In this document: in pieces, positions 29,201 through 44,200 of the stretch
Layout: each line of letters starts with the position of its first letter
How positions within the stretch are numbered: position 1 is the stretch's first letter
NCBI GenBank assembly: GCA_022495005.1
Contig: JAGYXB010001409.1
Location: 62,001 to 126,000 of the forward strand
Direction: 5' to 3'
Source: Rhyacophila brunnea
Lineage: Eukaryota; Arthropoda; Insecta; Trichoptera; Rhyacophilidae
Length of the DNA: 64,000 nucleotides
The notes under the pieces: generated by a model
Seen by the model: only the letters and a program-made list of their open reading frames with translations
What the model was told of the DNA's origin: nothing
The model's database searches: none
Translations under genes and position numbers: made by a program

Positions 29201-32200
29201 TATGTACGTTTAGATATTTAGTACATTATTTATACATATATACGATGCAATCTATTCATCAGAAGATTTAAAAGGGGCCTCAAAACAGTTGAAACCGGTC
29301 ATTCAAATTATTAAAGTATACCAAAATCTTAAAGATATGCGTATTTCTCACTAACTGAGTATGAAATATTATCGAAAACATTGATATACTTTTTACGTAT
29401 GTAAGTAGTTAGATTTTTTTTATGTTTTATCGAAGGGGCCTCAAAAATGGTCAAGTCCCTCGGGCATTTACTTATCTAAATCTCCCTCGTACTCCAGTGT
29501 GTAAGGCGCTGGCTTTTTATCCGATGTCCCCAAGTTCGATTCTCCGTTAGGTCATAATATATTTTACAACGTTTTTATTACGTCGTATTCTTATTTGTCC
29601 GGTGGTTATTTGTCCGGTACAAATCTTGCAATAGATTTTTAATTAACTTCCTGACTAGCGAGACATTTGAAACTTTTAGAATATATCAGAACACGATGCC
29701 AATTCATTTTTTAATACTTTTAGCCATCTTTAAGTAGAATTAAATTCATTTTCAGTTAATTCGGTTATGTATGAAAAGTTGTTTCGGAAAGAAATCCACT
29801 ATTATTGGTTGCTAAGAAATTATAAATATATACGTGCGTTACTATGGAAATCAATATGAGTGTCAAAATGACATTTCAGTATTATTTCTATCAAATACAA
29901 TTTTTTTGATCGTTTAAGCTGGTCAAGTCAAGTTTATATGATTCAGCAGAAAATTTAAAAACGTGTTAATATAAAAAGTTCTTTTTATCTTGTAATTATT
30001 ATGTGATTTTCTTAAACTCTCAAAGCCTTGCTATTGTTTCTCGTCTGTTACTAAATACACTACTGCAATTGGGTCAAAATGACAAATATAATTATTATGA
30101 TAATATTATTATATAAAACATCTGTTACGTTATCTAGTAAATTTATGTGACATTTTAACATGTTATCTTATAACTCTGCAATTAATATTTTTATGATACC
30201 TACTTAGTTTTATATATTTTTTGGCAGGTAAATCAGAAAAAAATACACTCTTTGAGTGAAGAAAATGAAAACTGAAAATAAATAAAATTACCGTCAATTA
30301 TCAAATGTTCTTTGAAAAGCTCTTACGATCTGAAGAAGAAAGTTTTAATTAAACTTTAGTAAAAAGTCGTCTCTATGTAGGAAAAAGACAAGACAAGCAA
30401 TCAACTAATGGAGGCTTATTCTTTCATTTCAACTTTTATTCTCAATTTTATAACTCATCTCTGTATTAACTTTGTACATTTTTAACTGAAAAAATGAAGC
30501 ACTTATTCAGTAATGTGATAATTATAATCATTATATAGATATACGTAGTTTGTCTTTTAGATTGAATAAAACAATTTAAAAGTTCAAAGTAAAACTGATT
30601 TGAATAATTTTCGAGATTAACAGCTCGGTACCGTTTAAATTTTTTTTTCGGTTAAGTACATGTTCAAACACGCGCGTTAACATGATCTTACTCCCTACTT
30701 CATTTATCGTTTGTCAATTTATGGCTACGGCCCTATGTTGTAGCTTAGCCACAAGGAAATGCCAATAGAAATGGCGTATTTCAAAAAAATACTACCTTAT
30801 TCTTAGGTCAATAATTATTATAAAGCACACATTATTCATAAAATGTTTATCACATTTGAATGGTCAAAGACATAGCTTATAATCAGTGTCTTTAGAATTA
30901 TCTTCAAATGTGTTAATCTTGCCCATTTTTTGAATAATAAAATTCCTTATTCTTGTCAAATTTGAAATCAGATAGATTATCAATATAATTTTTTTTCGTA
31001 AATATTTCACTATAATAATGTCGACATAAATTTTACTAATAGTTTTATAAATGCTTTTAAAAATTAATAAATATAAAAAAATCTTAACACCACTTCACAT
31101 GGACGTACTGAAATATGACTATATTCTAAAACATTAGAGCGTGAGGTTTAAAAGAACACTACTTTATGTAATAAAAATACTTTATGCAGTGCAGTCATCA
31201 AATGTGTAAACTAAATATAAAGGATAATAAGGCTTCAAAATTATGTAAATAGATTATCTACAACGCTTAAGGAATGTCCAGGATCATACTTTGAAATTAG
31301 CATAAAAACTCCATTTTGACGTACGCTGAGCATGTCCCCCCTTAAATAGCTGGTAATTATCATAAAAACAACCTTAATGCTAACACCATACAATATAATA
31401 CAAATTATTGAGAACTTACATGAATACCAATCTAAAAACATTAAAATGAAACATACTAAGTTGTTTGAAATTTGAAAAAAATTTGAAATTTACTATGTTT
31501 ACTATTAAATGCATAATGACATAAATCCTAATTGATTTAATGATACATTTTTGTACAAAACTATTATAAATTTGTCACAAATTTCAACCCAGATATCAAC
31601 CCTCTAAAAAGTAATACTATTAGGTATTTTTTAAATACATTCTTCAATTTGCTACCTTAGCAAATACTACCCTCCAGCAGTATGTACACCGCATATGTAA
31701 GTATATCATAATTCAACATAGGAATAATTAAAAATATTATTATTAAAAAGTATCGAGTATTTTATCTCCACCAGAATCGTAAAGACATGGTCTTGCGCAT
31801 CGCCAAAACCCCCGCTTGGCGCGTCCCTGTAAATTACTGTCTATTACTCAATCTAATATGTACATGCTGTAAGTCCAAACATACATAACTAATAGTCGTA
31901 TATCGTGGATCAAAAAACCTCTGATGTTGACTAAAAATTAAATATTTTTTTATCATGTTAGTACATCAGTTTTACATGAAAAAATAATTAAAAACTATTG
32001 CCACTTACATAATTCAATGTCTTAAAACATTTGTGATATCTACTTCAGCTTTGATAAAAAAGACAATATACCTAGCTGTAGGTAACATATTATAGGTATT
32101 TAAATTTAGAAAAACATGTGTAAAAAATCTGAAATGGGTATACATAATTGTAAAAGCTCTTTGGTCCAATTACTTTCATGTGAGGTCTTGAAATGCGAAA

Positions 32201-35200
32201 AAACAAACGGCATAAATGATCAGGTTTTCATCTCCGGATGGGAGCTTATTAAAATTAGTACTCTCTGTTACATCCATACAACCATTAGGAGCTTTTTTGA
32301 CACCTTCTTCAAACGATTCGACACCGGATATCTCACTCTTATCATTATTTGTAGAATTAATCAGGGTGCAATATATAGTTTATGGTAAGTGTCTAATAAC
32401 AAAGAATAAAAATATTCTTTAATTAAAATTATAATTTAATCTCACGTCTAAAAAATGCCATACAATGAGCTTTTCTGATAATGTTAATCAATTAAATAAA
32501 ATACGCCCACGACGGCCGAGCGGCGAACGCATTGATATGTAATCTCATGGCTCGAATCCTGTGTCTGGAAAATATACATATTATTTTTCAATGTGTATTT
32601 GAGTTTGGACCTAATAGGTTAAGAAAATGGCTAACATTCATTTCTCGTAAAAACAAAAATCTCTAAACCCAAACCTCTACTTTGTGGAGGCCCATATGAT
32701 CGGACATAGTAAAAAAATACGATTTAAGAATCTGTCCATAATAACGAAGATAAAAATTATCATAGTATTTAACGTTTTTATCAATTCCTGATTTGTTTTA
32801 TTAAAATAAACTACGAATTTTTACGAAATAAAAATGCCTTTTACTCGAAATTCTTTAAGTTTATACACAATTTAGTGCTAAGAGATAACTTATTAAACTA
32901 TCTATAGTTTAATGATAAAATGAATGCACATTTTTTATAACATTTTAATTAAAAATAAAATTGTATGTTTATTATTGAATTAAAAAAAAAATCTTTTTAA
33001 AAGATAGATTTTTATAAATGAAAATTATGAGTAAAATGTAATGAATTGCTTTTTCTTTTATTTTGTTAACTGTCAATTCATGGTAGAACTGCATTGTATT
33101 GTTGTTTAATTTAATAAAACGCAATTTTTTTTGTAGTACTTATTCCAATTTTAATCAATAAATTAGGACCAGTTTCGTCCGCCTCAGAGGGATATCTTCA
33201 ACTTAAATTAAAATTAAACGAAAAGTTGAAAATGTCCATCTGAGGTGGACGAAACTGGTGCTAATTTATTGATTAAAAGTGGAATAAGTACTAAAAAATG
33301 CGTTTTATTAAATTAAGCAATAATAATTGCTTTTTCGGTAGAGATAATCATCGACATTGCATACATCTAAAGTCTAAAGAATACAAAAGCCCACATAAAC
33401 AATCCTGTCATAGATTTCTTGATCTGCTTATACAGATGTCATTTATTTATATATTTATGTTTATTTGTTTATTAGTTTATACAGATGAATAAATTATCTG
33501 TATAATTTCCTTCCATTACGTTTAGTAAACAAACGTGGTACCTACATGAACATAAGCTAGTATGTCACCATTGTGAAGAGAGCAATATTTGCTCTGTGTG
33601 TTTCACGGTCGGCAAATATTCGCCGTACTTTGACATAGTGTCTGTGTTTCAACAAACACCAAAGGGCGCCAACAGCCGTCTTACTTGGGCCATTGTGAAG
33701 ATGGAACATGCGCATAGTGTGAAGTGATTTTGTTAGTCGCGAAAACAACGATCGAAAAGCCTGAATTCAAGTCTGAATTCTGACTTATTATGTGACGTAT
33801 CCTAAATAAGTAGGTAGCTTGCGAAATTCACAGCTGTCATTATATTTTGATCTTGACATTCTAGTATATATCCCGGGCTTAATGTACTAAAACGTTGTGA
33901 ACCATTAATTTATTTTATATTGGAATAGGGCGAGTTGTGTGCGAGCGAATATTTTCGTAATAAAAGATTCCCTTTCATGAGGTTTTTGCACTCTGCTTGC
34001 CTTTGATGTGTCAAAAAACGGGCAATTTATAAAAAAAGCGATTTTACAAACTTTGCAAGATGGAGCTTTTGCAAACGTTTCGTTACCTTTAAAAAATAAA
34101 TAAAAGTTTAAAACTTTACGTAAAAAATTTTCCGTAAAAATTCAGGTGAAAACATATCGCTTACAAATTAAAAATGTTATTTAGCTATTTATACAGTAGG
34201 TACTATAAAACATCCATTAAATACAACTATCTTAAAATATGCAGAACATTGAATTAAACTAGTAGTTTGAAGTATTCGGACCAAAGAGTTGAGGTGACTT
34301 AAACGATTAACGTAAATATGCACAGAATTTTGACCACCAAACATGTGAATAGCAAAGTTAACAATAAAATAATTTAGATTTAATGCTTCTGTGGGTCTAT
34401 TCTATACTTATCGAACACTAAATTGATAAATAGTATCAAACTTAGGGTAGGTTTGTATCAAAATATTAGCACTTATTGTAACAATTACACGAAGCCGGTT
34501 TTTATTGTTGCCGATAGGTGCTGTTAACACTTATTGCAACAATTTAATTGGTGCTAATTGATACAAACCTAAAGATACACTATACTTTAGCGGTCGATAA
34601 GCATAGAATAGACCCACTGGACTAGTTGTATTTTGTACTTAACCCGCCTTACCTCTTAGGGCAAGATTAAGACATATATTGGACATTTTGATTTCTCTCT
34701 TACTAACCAGAAAGTGTTATTAAATATATGCCATTTCAACCTTTTTACATCGATGTCTATATTATATTAACGGTATGAATTACGTTTATATTAATTAGTA
34801 AGTATTGGGTACTGTTCGGTTATACGGAATACAGCGGTAAACGCATTTTGAAAATAGCCGATAAACTGGATTATTTGTTAGTTTGGGTTAGTTTAGGTTA
34901 GGTTGGGTTAGGTTAGGTTAGGTTAGGTTAAGGTTAACCTAACAAATAATCCAGTTTATCGGCTATTTTCAAAATGCGTTTTCCGCTGTATTCCGTATAA
35001 CCGAACAGTACCAAGTATTGTTGTCTTTCGAATATTATATGTCTGATGGAAAAAAATGATTCAATTATCTAACATTTTGAGTCTTAGTTAAATCAAAGTT
35101 TCACTAGAATTTAGTATTTTACAACGTTTTTCTTAGCTCGTATTCTTATTTGTCCGGTACAAATCTTGCAATCGATTTTTATCTAACTTCCCGACTAGCT

Positions 35201-38200
35201 AGACATTTGAAACTTTTAGAATATATCAGAACACGATGCCAATGCATTTTTTTAAGACTTTTAGCTTGAATTCATTTTCAGTTATTCTGTTTTATATGAA
35301 AAGTTATTTCGACACCATTATTGGTTGCTAAGGGGTCTGGTGTGTTAGCAACTAAACTATTAATATATACGTGCGTTACTATGGATTTCAATATGACATT
35401 TCAGTATTATTTCTATCAAGTACAATTTTTTTTGATCGTTTAAGCTAGTCAAGTCAGTTTATATGATTCAACAAAAAATTTAAAAACATTGTATATAAAA
35501 AGTTCTTTTTATCTTGTAATTATTTGTTTCAATTTAGAAACATATAATATATTTTATGTTTCTGATAGTTTACGAAATTATGATATATTTGTCAAAGACA
35601 AAAATAAGAGAGCGAGCCATCTTATGTACTATTCCTATTGTAATTTTAGTGTGGTCAGCGCTCTAAATGGAAAATTTTACGAACCTGAGCGCTTGATAAT
35701 TTTACGAAAATATTAACATACGTTGTTATTTAATTTTATATGTATTTTATGAAAATAAGTGTGTTAGACTTTTTCAGACGGTCAAATAGCTTGTTCCACG
35801 AGACGAAGTGATAGTTTTGATTATTTTATGAACCGGAATGGCGCTTCGCTGCGCTCCGTTCCATTTCAAGCCCTGAGTGTGGTGTTACTATATACAAATA
35901 TAATAGTCTGTACCTTGGCGTTTTAGGAGATGACGGCTATAACATCTTGTTTATAGTAAGCCAATTTTTGTGTAATGTACCTACGTACTATGTCATACTG
36001 TTTGTTCACCTAAATACTTTATTATGTGTAATGTCAAATATTAAAATATAATACGTACTTGCACATTTTGAGGACAGTTTGTCCTTTACATGCATTTATA
36101 GCTACAATTTAATATATCTTGTATTATATTATATATATAAATGGTTATTGTAAATAGAAATTAATAAAAAAAAATATCATTCATTCATAACAGCTCGAAG
36201 CATTAGTTTTTTTATTCGTAATATCTGCATAATTATCAATGAATGGAATAATGAATGGATTTAAGATTATATTGAAATGCTTGTGGTTATTGAACTAGTG
36301 AAAAAAATTGCTAGTAATAGTTTGAACTGACAAATTATTTGCCTCCAATTTAAAAGCTGGTGTTACTAATTTTTTTTTTCAATAACACTTTCATATATTT
36401 AGTCTCCGTTTATATAAGGTTGTCTTCAACGCTTTGATATAAATTATATATAGATATTAACATAGTAGTTATCAAATTGTATCTATGTGTTTTTTTTTAT
36501 AAAAATAAGTGCGTTAGATTTTTTGTTATATTATAGCTTATCTAACTCAGATGGTCAACATATTTTTTCCACAAGATGGAGCGATAATTTTACCGATTCC
36601 ACGAAGCGGAACGGCGCTCCGGTGCGCTCCGGTCCATTTCGAGCCTTGGGATTACAGCATTTAAAATTCTCGAATTTTGAAGTCAACTAACCGATCGAGC
36701 GTAATTATTGCAGTCCATATAATACAATAATAACGACAAGACAGACAGCCAATTCTACAGCTTATAATTAGTTTAATTTTAAAAGTGTTATTTTTATTTT
36801 GCAATTAAAATTACAAACTTACTTAAGAATCAAAGTTGCAGGTCATCCCTGTTTATATCAAATGCAATAATCATGAAACCACCCCCTGGACGCATAAATC
36901 GGGCCACACTTGTCACGATTAAAGTCCCATTACTCATTCAGCGACATATGGGCCAAGCGGGGTGTCCGAGTCGATTGCACCCTACGCACTATCGGCACCC
37001 TACCAACATAATATAAACGTCAAAGTTAAAAAAATCGCCTAAATGGAGGGTAGTAAAATAGACATGTTCCACCCTTTATAGTACAAATGTGTTATGCACC
37101 CACCAGGCCTCCGAGGAATGAGTGTCAGGATGTTCCCTTTGGTCCGTGGATTACGCCAAATATCCACACTAATGATGATGATGAATAAAAACTGAACAAA
37201 ATAAATAAAACCCATATTACTGATTTATTAATTGTTTAACTTTTCCAGTAATTGTAGTTAAATAGATTCATGTAAATAACTTTTATGGTGACTCAATAAT
37301 GTTCAGTAAAAAGATATTATTTTATTTAAAAATTAAACACAAACACAACATATAGTTAGTATAAGTAAGTACATAATATTTACGTGATTTGTGCTAGTTT
37401 CAAATCAAAATACAAATGTTCTAAAATTGTATTGAAACCGTTGCCGAACATTTACGTAATTATACAAAAAATGTTCATGATTATTTTTATGACGCCGATG
37501 TATTACAGATGTTTTCATCTAACCTTTCGGATGAAATTATTGTTAATTATATTTCCTCAATTCCTCTTATGTGTACATAGCCGCGCCCATTTATTATAAT
37601 TAATTATACATCCCACGATAGTTAAGCGGCTTACGCGTCGGCTTACTATGTCGTGGATACAAGGTTTGAATCCTGGGTCTGGCAAATATACATATTGTGT
37701 TTGGAGTCAAATTATCGACCTAATAGATTGAGCAAATGGCGCCCATCCACTTCGCGTAAAAACAAAAATATGTTACTTATTACAAAAATCTCCACTCTGT
37801 AGAGACCTATATGATCTTATTAGGATCGTACATTGTCAATAAAAAAATACTTCCTAAAAATAAGCTACTTTACACTATTTTTCATTCTAAGAAAAATATC
37901 TTATGATTACTGAATAGTAAATATTTCATTGAATAATTAATTAATATCTGGTTATTATTAAATTTATTAATCCATAAGTTTTTGTTGGCACGCCAATGCC
38001 AATTACTTCATATAGAATATTTTCATATTGAACGGATACAGGGGGTGAAAAAATAATTATCCGCAAATAAGGGCACACTCCATTTATTTTATTGTTGCTT
38101 TTGAGGCAAACTGTTTCTGCCCTGCTGTGACAGAGAATGATAATCGTTAATCGGATGGTACGGTGGTTGATTTTTTTTGCTGAAATAACAAATTGGTATG

Positions 38201-41200
38201 TTATAAATGAATGCCTAAATATCATGGTACTGAAAGAACTATTAACCACCAATACTTGAATCCACTTACCCTATACCTTCCTATATTTTTCTGTGATATG
38301 ACGATTAAAAGAAATATTTTAATTAACATGTTTTAATATACTTACTATACTATGTCCAAACTGTGAAATTGTCTAAACAATCTGTCCAAAGACGTACATA
38401 TACATAAATAACATTAAAAATATATTTATTCAAACAAAATATTGATATGAAGGTCGATGACTTTTATTGTCGACGATTAAACGGTATTTAGAATTAAAAA
38501 AAGAATAAACATAACACAGCAAGGTATCAAGAAATTATTACGTGTGATCTCATAGAACAGTTTCCTGAATTCTTTGAAATTAAATAGGTATAATGGTATC
38601 TATGCATACCTATGTTTAAATTGCCGCCCTTAACCAGACTTAGACTCATCTTTAGTCTCCAATTGTGTTCAAATTGCTATGTTACCATTTTTATAACCCA
38701 TTTTTTAAAAAATATATATATATGTTAATACACACCTCTACTCTGTGGATGCCCATATGATCCTATTAGGATCGGACATGGTCATTTATTTTAGGCTGTC
38801 TTAATCACCAAAATGACACAAAAAACTTTTAAAAAAATATATAAATTTGTCATCATCTACCGAGAATTAGAGCATTTCCACTAAACCAGTTCTCAAACAG
38901 CGGTGGTTTTAGATACGTAGAAGTTTGAGATGCTGCCTAGTTTATAAGCCTCTCTATGTTTAAAAAAAACTATGATGTCGGCAGGTCCTTTCTAATGAAG
39001 CGACCGCATCATCTACTTTATGAAAACCACCATTGATTTCAAAAGTTCTAATGATCGCATTCGTTTCTTCATTTTTTGCCGCCCCTAAACAATGCATGAC
39101 CTGTCTACCTCCATGCGACGTTACTGTGCATTCATAAAAATATTAATCGAGTAATTTCTCATTTAGGACTCAATTTGACTCATTTTGGGCCAATCTGCCT
39201 CTGACTGGTAACATTGACCTATAATTTTGACATTCGTTCAAACTTTGATTTATACTTTAAGTTAGATGTATACCGAATATTTTTCCGATAAATCTAATTG
39301 TTTTCAGACGTTTACATTTAAAAAAATCTCTTACTATCAATAAAGCTAGATTTAGACGATGCGTCAAAGCTTTCTGTCTGTTTCTAACCATACACCCACT
39401 ATAATATGCTTAAATTCACTTCAAGTACAAAATTTAATATGGAAGACTTTCTGAATAAATTGCACATTAATTAAAACTAGGATAGGGTGCATTCGGAGGT
39501 TTGAATACAATATTCAAGAATGGGATCAAGGACGATTCGGCGCCGGGACAACTGGGCGCCACGCAATCAAATGATATTCGAAAATAAATAGACTTTCGTG
39601 AATTAAAATTAAATATGTAAGTACACATAAATAATGATTTAATGGTGCATATGTTAAGTTCCATGGGAAGAGAGTTCTTTTATTTTTATATAAAGCCTCA
39701 GGCGTGATAATTCTCAATCCGCAATAAAAAACATTATGTTAAGAGCAAACATATTAAAACCACTAAGTAGTAGATAGAAACTGTATAAAATTCCTTGTAT
39801 ACTTTCTGTATAAAACTTCCATTTATTTCATTCGACAGTGCGGCGCCCAATTGTCCCATTCCCTCAAGAATGACCTCATACTATCCCTAAATAGTCAATT
39901 TTCAATACTAACGCATATATTTGCAGTGATCAAAAAACAATTAATTGACACTGAAAATAATACAAAGATTAAAACTTCAAAGTATATATAAGCACTGAAC
40001 AGGCCACATTGCTTAAAATTCCTTGTCTATTTTCTGTATAAAACGTCCATTTATTTCATTCGACAGTGCGGCGACCAATTTTTCTGGCGTCCAATTGTAA
40101 CATTCCCTCAAGAGTGACCTCATACTATCCCTAAAGAGTAAATTTTCAATACTATCGTATATGTTTACAGCAATCAAAAAACAATTAATATACACTGAAA
40201 ATATTACAAAGTTTAAAACTTCAAAGTAGAGATGAGCACTGAACAGGCCACATTGCTTGGTGACCATATCATCACTGCAGAAATCTCATCCCAAGTAGCA
40301 CCCAAGTGATGTTAAAAGATATAGAAAGTTTTGAAGAATTTGATGAATCTTATTGATGATAATTAAGTTTAGAGGAAGAATGTGATAACGAAAGATATGG
40401 GGCCGAAAATAGTGAACACAGCAAGGAGAGGTTTTATAATGTTAAAATAAATTAAAATAAAATAAATAACCCCGTGTTACTACTGTCGGCCCTGTCATCA
40501 CAAAATAATGCCCTGACTGGTGTTAAAAGCTTCCCCATTTCTTCTCACTTCACTACCCCATCATTACACTATTGTGAGCCGATAATGGGCTTGTAAGGCT
40601 AATCCCAGTCGCGGCTCCATATGGGATTTTGGGTACACACCTTTTATTTCATTGTACTCTCGAGGACTTTTAATATCTCGTATTACTGTCCGGAGACAAA
40701 TGAATAATTACATTTTGAGATGTATTACCGTTAGGGAGATTTTTAGAATAACTGGTTGAAATTATGATACATGATAATAAAATTTTGTAATATTTCCAGT
40801 CAAAGTTTATAATAGTATTAAAAATAAGTCTTGTTATAATAATTAGTTATTACAGCTAAAAGAAATGTTTACTTTCTTTCAAAATTGCATAATGCCAGGT
40901 CCGATAATTATAGTAGTGCAGTAGTAGCAGTGAAATAATCACATACACATCCAGGTTTGGGAAAATCATATAAATCTATTATAATAACTTCAATGGGGAA
41001 TGGAAACCGAAACCAGAACCCCTTGAATGATAACCTAGTGTCTTACCTACGCATTGGAGCATGATATGATTGTTATATGAAAAAATATATCATATTATCA
41101 ATTATTAGTATATTTACATTATTTCAATTAATGTTTACTTTATAGAATTCTAATTTACAAAAAAAGGATACTCTAAATTAAATTAATTTATCCAGAATCC

Positions 41201-44200
41201 GTATATGTAATTAATTAAATAATTAAATAATCCGGCTCTATGATGAAAATTATTTAATATTTTTTTACATTTTACATATTCTATTTATTTATTTATCACT
41301 ACATATTATATTAATACAACTGAATATCATTTGATCTAATTTTATGCGAGGTAATCAGGCGAAGAGGTATATCAGTGTAGTAAAAACTGCAAAAAAAATG
41401 AAAAGTTATAAAGCGTATACCTACTCTACCTACATTTAAATCAGTTCAACAATGAATTGTATTACGATCGTATTATCAATTTAAAAACTTAAATTAAATA
41501 AACTATTTTTTTTATTCAACGAATAATTTACAACATTTAAGAATGTAACATTATTTTATTGAACATAATTATGTAATTTGAAAACACTTCTGAGAAAAAT
41601 ATAACCACAATTTTTGAAAAAATAGTTTATTGAATTATTAGCGAGTGTAAGTACGTTATAACAAAAATTTGGAGAGATCCTGACACCAGTTAGTAATTAA
41701 GATCATTTTTAAAACTTTGATTTAAAATACAAAAGCCGACTGCCAAACAATAACACAATTTAGAAAGCGCTTCAGAGAGAATTGTAAAAACATTCGTTAA
41801 TTTCGTCGCAAATAGATAGGACACATATGAATATATAGAGCACATGGTCGCAAATGCCATGGACACGGGTTCAAATTCGCTGGGTGTCGTGTTTTTTTCA
41901 AAAAGATTTTTTCTAGTGGTTATATATTTCTATGAAGTGTTTTTAAATTATGTATGTTTAATATAAAAGTATTGAAATATTGTTCATAAAAAATATAGTC
42001 TACGTTCTAATATCAATATCTTGGCTCCCACATCCTGAAGCGGGCCCCAAGGACAGGGTCTTTGATGCCCCCCCCCCCCTCTATCGCTAAAGATAAAGGC
42101 AGTGTGACGGTCTACAGTAGGTATACCGTGGTGTAAGGGTAAGGGTAAGGGTAAGCGATAAAATTAATGTGTATATTTAGTGTTTTTTGTATATTTTAAT
42201 ACCTCCATTTGAATTATGGAGTTATCGAGTATCGACACACAATTAAAAATTAAATCGTACAACCACATAATTTTAAATAATAACAATATCGAAGAACAAT
42301 AGACTTTTTTTAGTATTAAAGAGAATTTGTTATGTGTATTTATATCATTTATCTGGTCGACTCGCCACGCCGGGCCCCCAGGCTAGAGCCCTGCCAGCCC
42401 CCCCTTTGTGGGGGCCATGATCAATATACTATTAATTGTCTTAATAAAATAAGTCTATATAATCGAAACATTGTGTATAGATACAAGTAGATATAGATAC
42501 CTATACAGTTTATAGATATAACAACAATTAATTGGACATGAATAGTACAAACAGTCAAATAAAAAGATAGCATCAAATTTAATATTGTATTATATTGTTT
42601 GATTCATATCTCACCTCAAATAGAGAGGCACTTTGTTTTGTGGTCAATTGCTTCCGACCAAACCTATATTGAAAGCATATCTACCCTAAATTGATATATG
42701 AGTAAATCCAAAAGCGTGTCCTGTGTTTGGGATCTCTATTCATACGCGGTGAAGGTAGTGATGATCTCTAAAATTTTTATCGAGCGGTTCGCAAAATTAT
42801 ATGAATGGGTTATTATTGTAAGTAAAGTTATGAAAAAAAATATACGCTGTGATAAGGTTAGGAATGAGGCATACCGAGGTCAGGGGGATAGTGTCTGGAA
42901 ATTTGTACGTATGCAGTTCGCCATATCACACTTCAATGTGAAATATTGTATCGGAAATATATGGTCGTATATTAAAGACCGTCCAACCTCTTTCGGTCGT
43001 ATAGTACTGAGTTAAAATTCATGTCTAAATAAAACACGATTCTTGTCGGTTTACATTACAGGAAGATAACGGCAAACAAATTTTGAAAATAGCCGATATA
43101 CTGGACTATTTGTTAGGTTAGGTTAAGTTAGGTTAGGTTAGGTAATGTAAGGTTTGCATTCTTGAATTCATGAACCGTATAGTATACGGTCATATTTTTT
43201 TGATAAGAAAGCTCACGGCAAACTGTGCTATGGTTTAATGTAATACGTACAATTTACATGTAACCCAGGGGCTGCGGTATGGCTGGTTCCAATAATCATT
43301 AATATTTGTATAAGAGCAGGGTTCGAAATGGACCGGAGTGCACTGGAGCGCCGTTCCGGTTCATAAAACCACCAAAATTATCGCTCCGTCTCGTGAAAAA
43401 ATTATTTGACCATCTAACTAGACAGGCTTAATAAAAAATCTAACACACTTTTTTTGGAAAATACACATAAAATTGGATAACTACCTATGTTCATATTATC
43501 GTAAAATTATCGAGCGCTCCGGTTCGTAAAATTTTCCATTTCGAGCGCTGTAAGAACACGGCAATTATTTGAAGATTCAATACATATACTTGATAAAGCT
43601 TATAGTACAAATGCAATTAGCTAGGAATCGATATTTTAAATTCGAATGAACCATTCCAGGTAACTAATTGACCGGGCTTAATTTCATTCATATGAAAGAT
43701 TTCTCTGATAAAACGAGTGCTTACGGAAATTCAATTTAAACTGTCAAGGATTCCAAAAGTAATAATTATTTATATTTCTTGTGTACCTGAATGGTATTCG
43801 ACATGTCGATAGATAAACTTTTTGAGAAAGATTACATTATTGGCACTGACTAAATGATTGAAACTTAACGAAAAGTTCAATTCACATTTTTAATTAAACT
43901 ATTCTTTTTACCTCAAATAAATAAGTCACATGATTTAAAATGTAACATTTTATATTACATACTGAATAATGTATACTGGTTGGGCCAATTATGGTCGCCC
44001 TCATCTCAATATTTCATTCCTACCTATAATCCAAAGTTATTGTCGCAAGTCCAAGCGCAACTACGTCACGGGTCATCAGTCGACTGTGATTAAAAAAACA
44101 TTTAGTTACAACAAGAGAAAGCAGACAACGAGCGTGTACAGTGTAATCGTCGTGAAAACCATAATTCTATTCGAGTCTCCGTGCAAATTCAGTAAATTAA

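Noticed and set aside
34880..34935. Interstitial telomere from a chromosome fusion
   Set aside because: The TTAGG tract is the core of a mobile foldback element with target duplication and sister copies.
42698..43015. 105-codon plus-strand frame
   Set aside because: No recognisable family, no codon bias against surroundings, isolated in an intron; may be chance or a decayed element.
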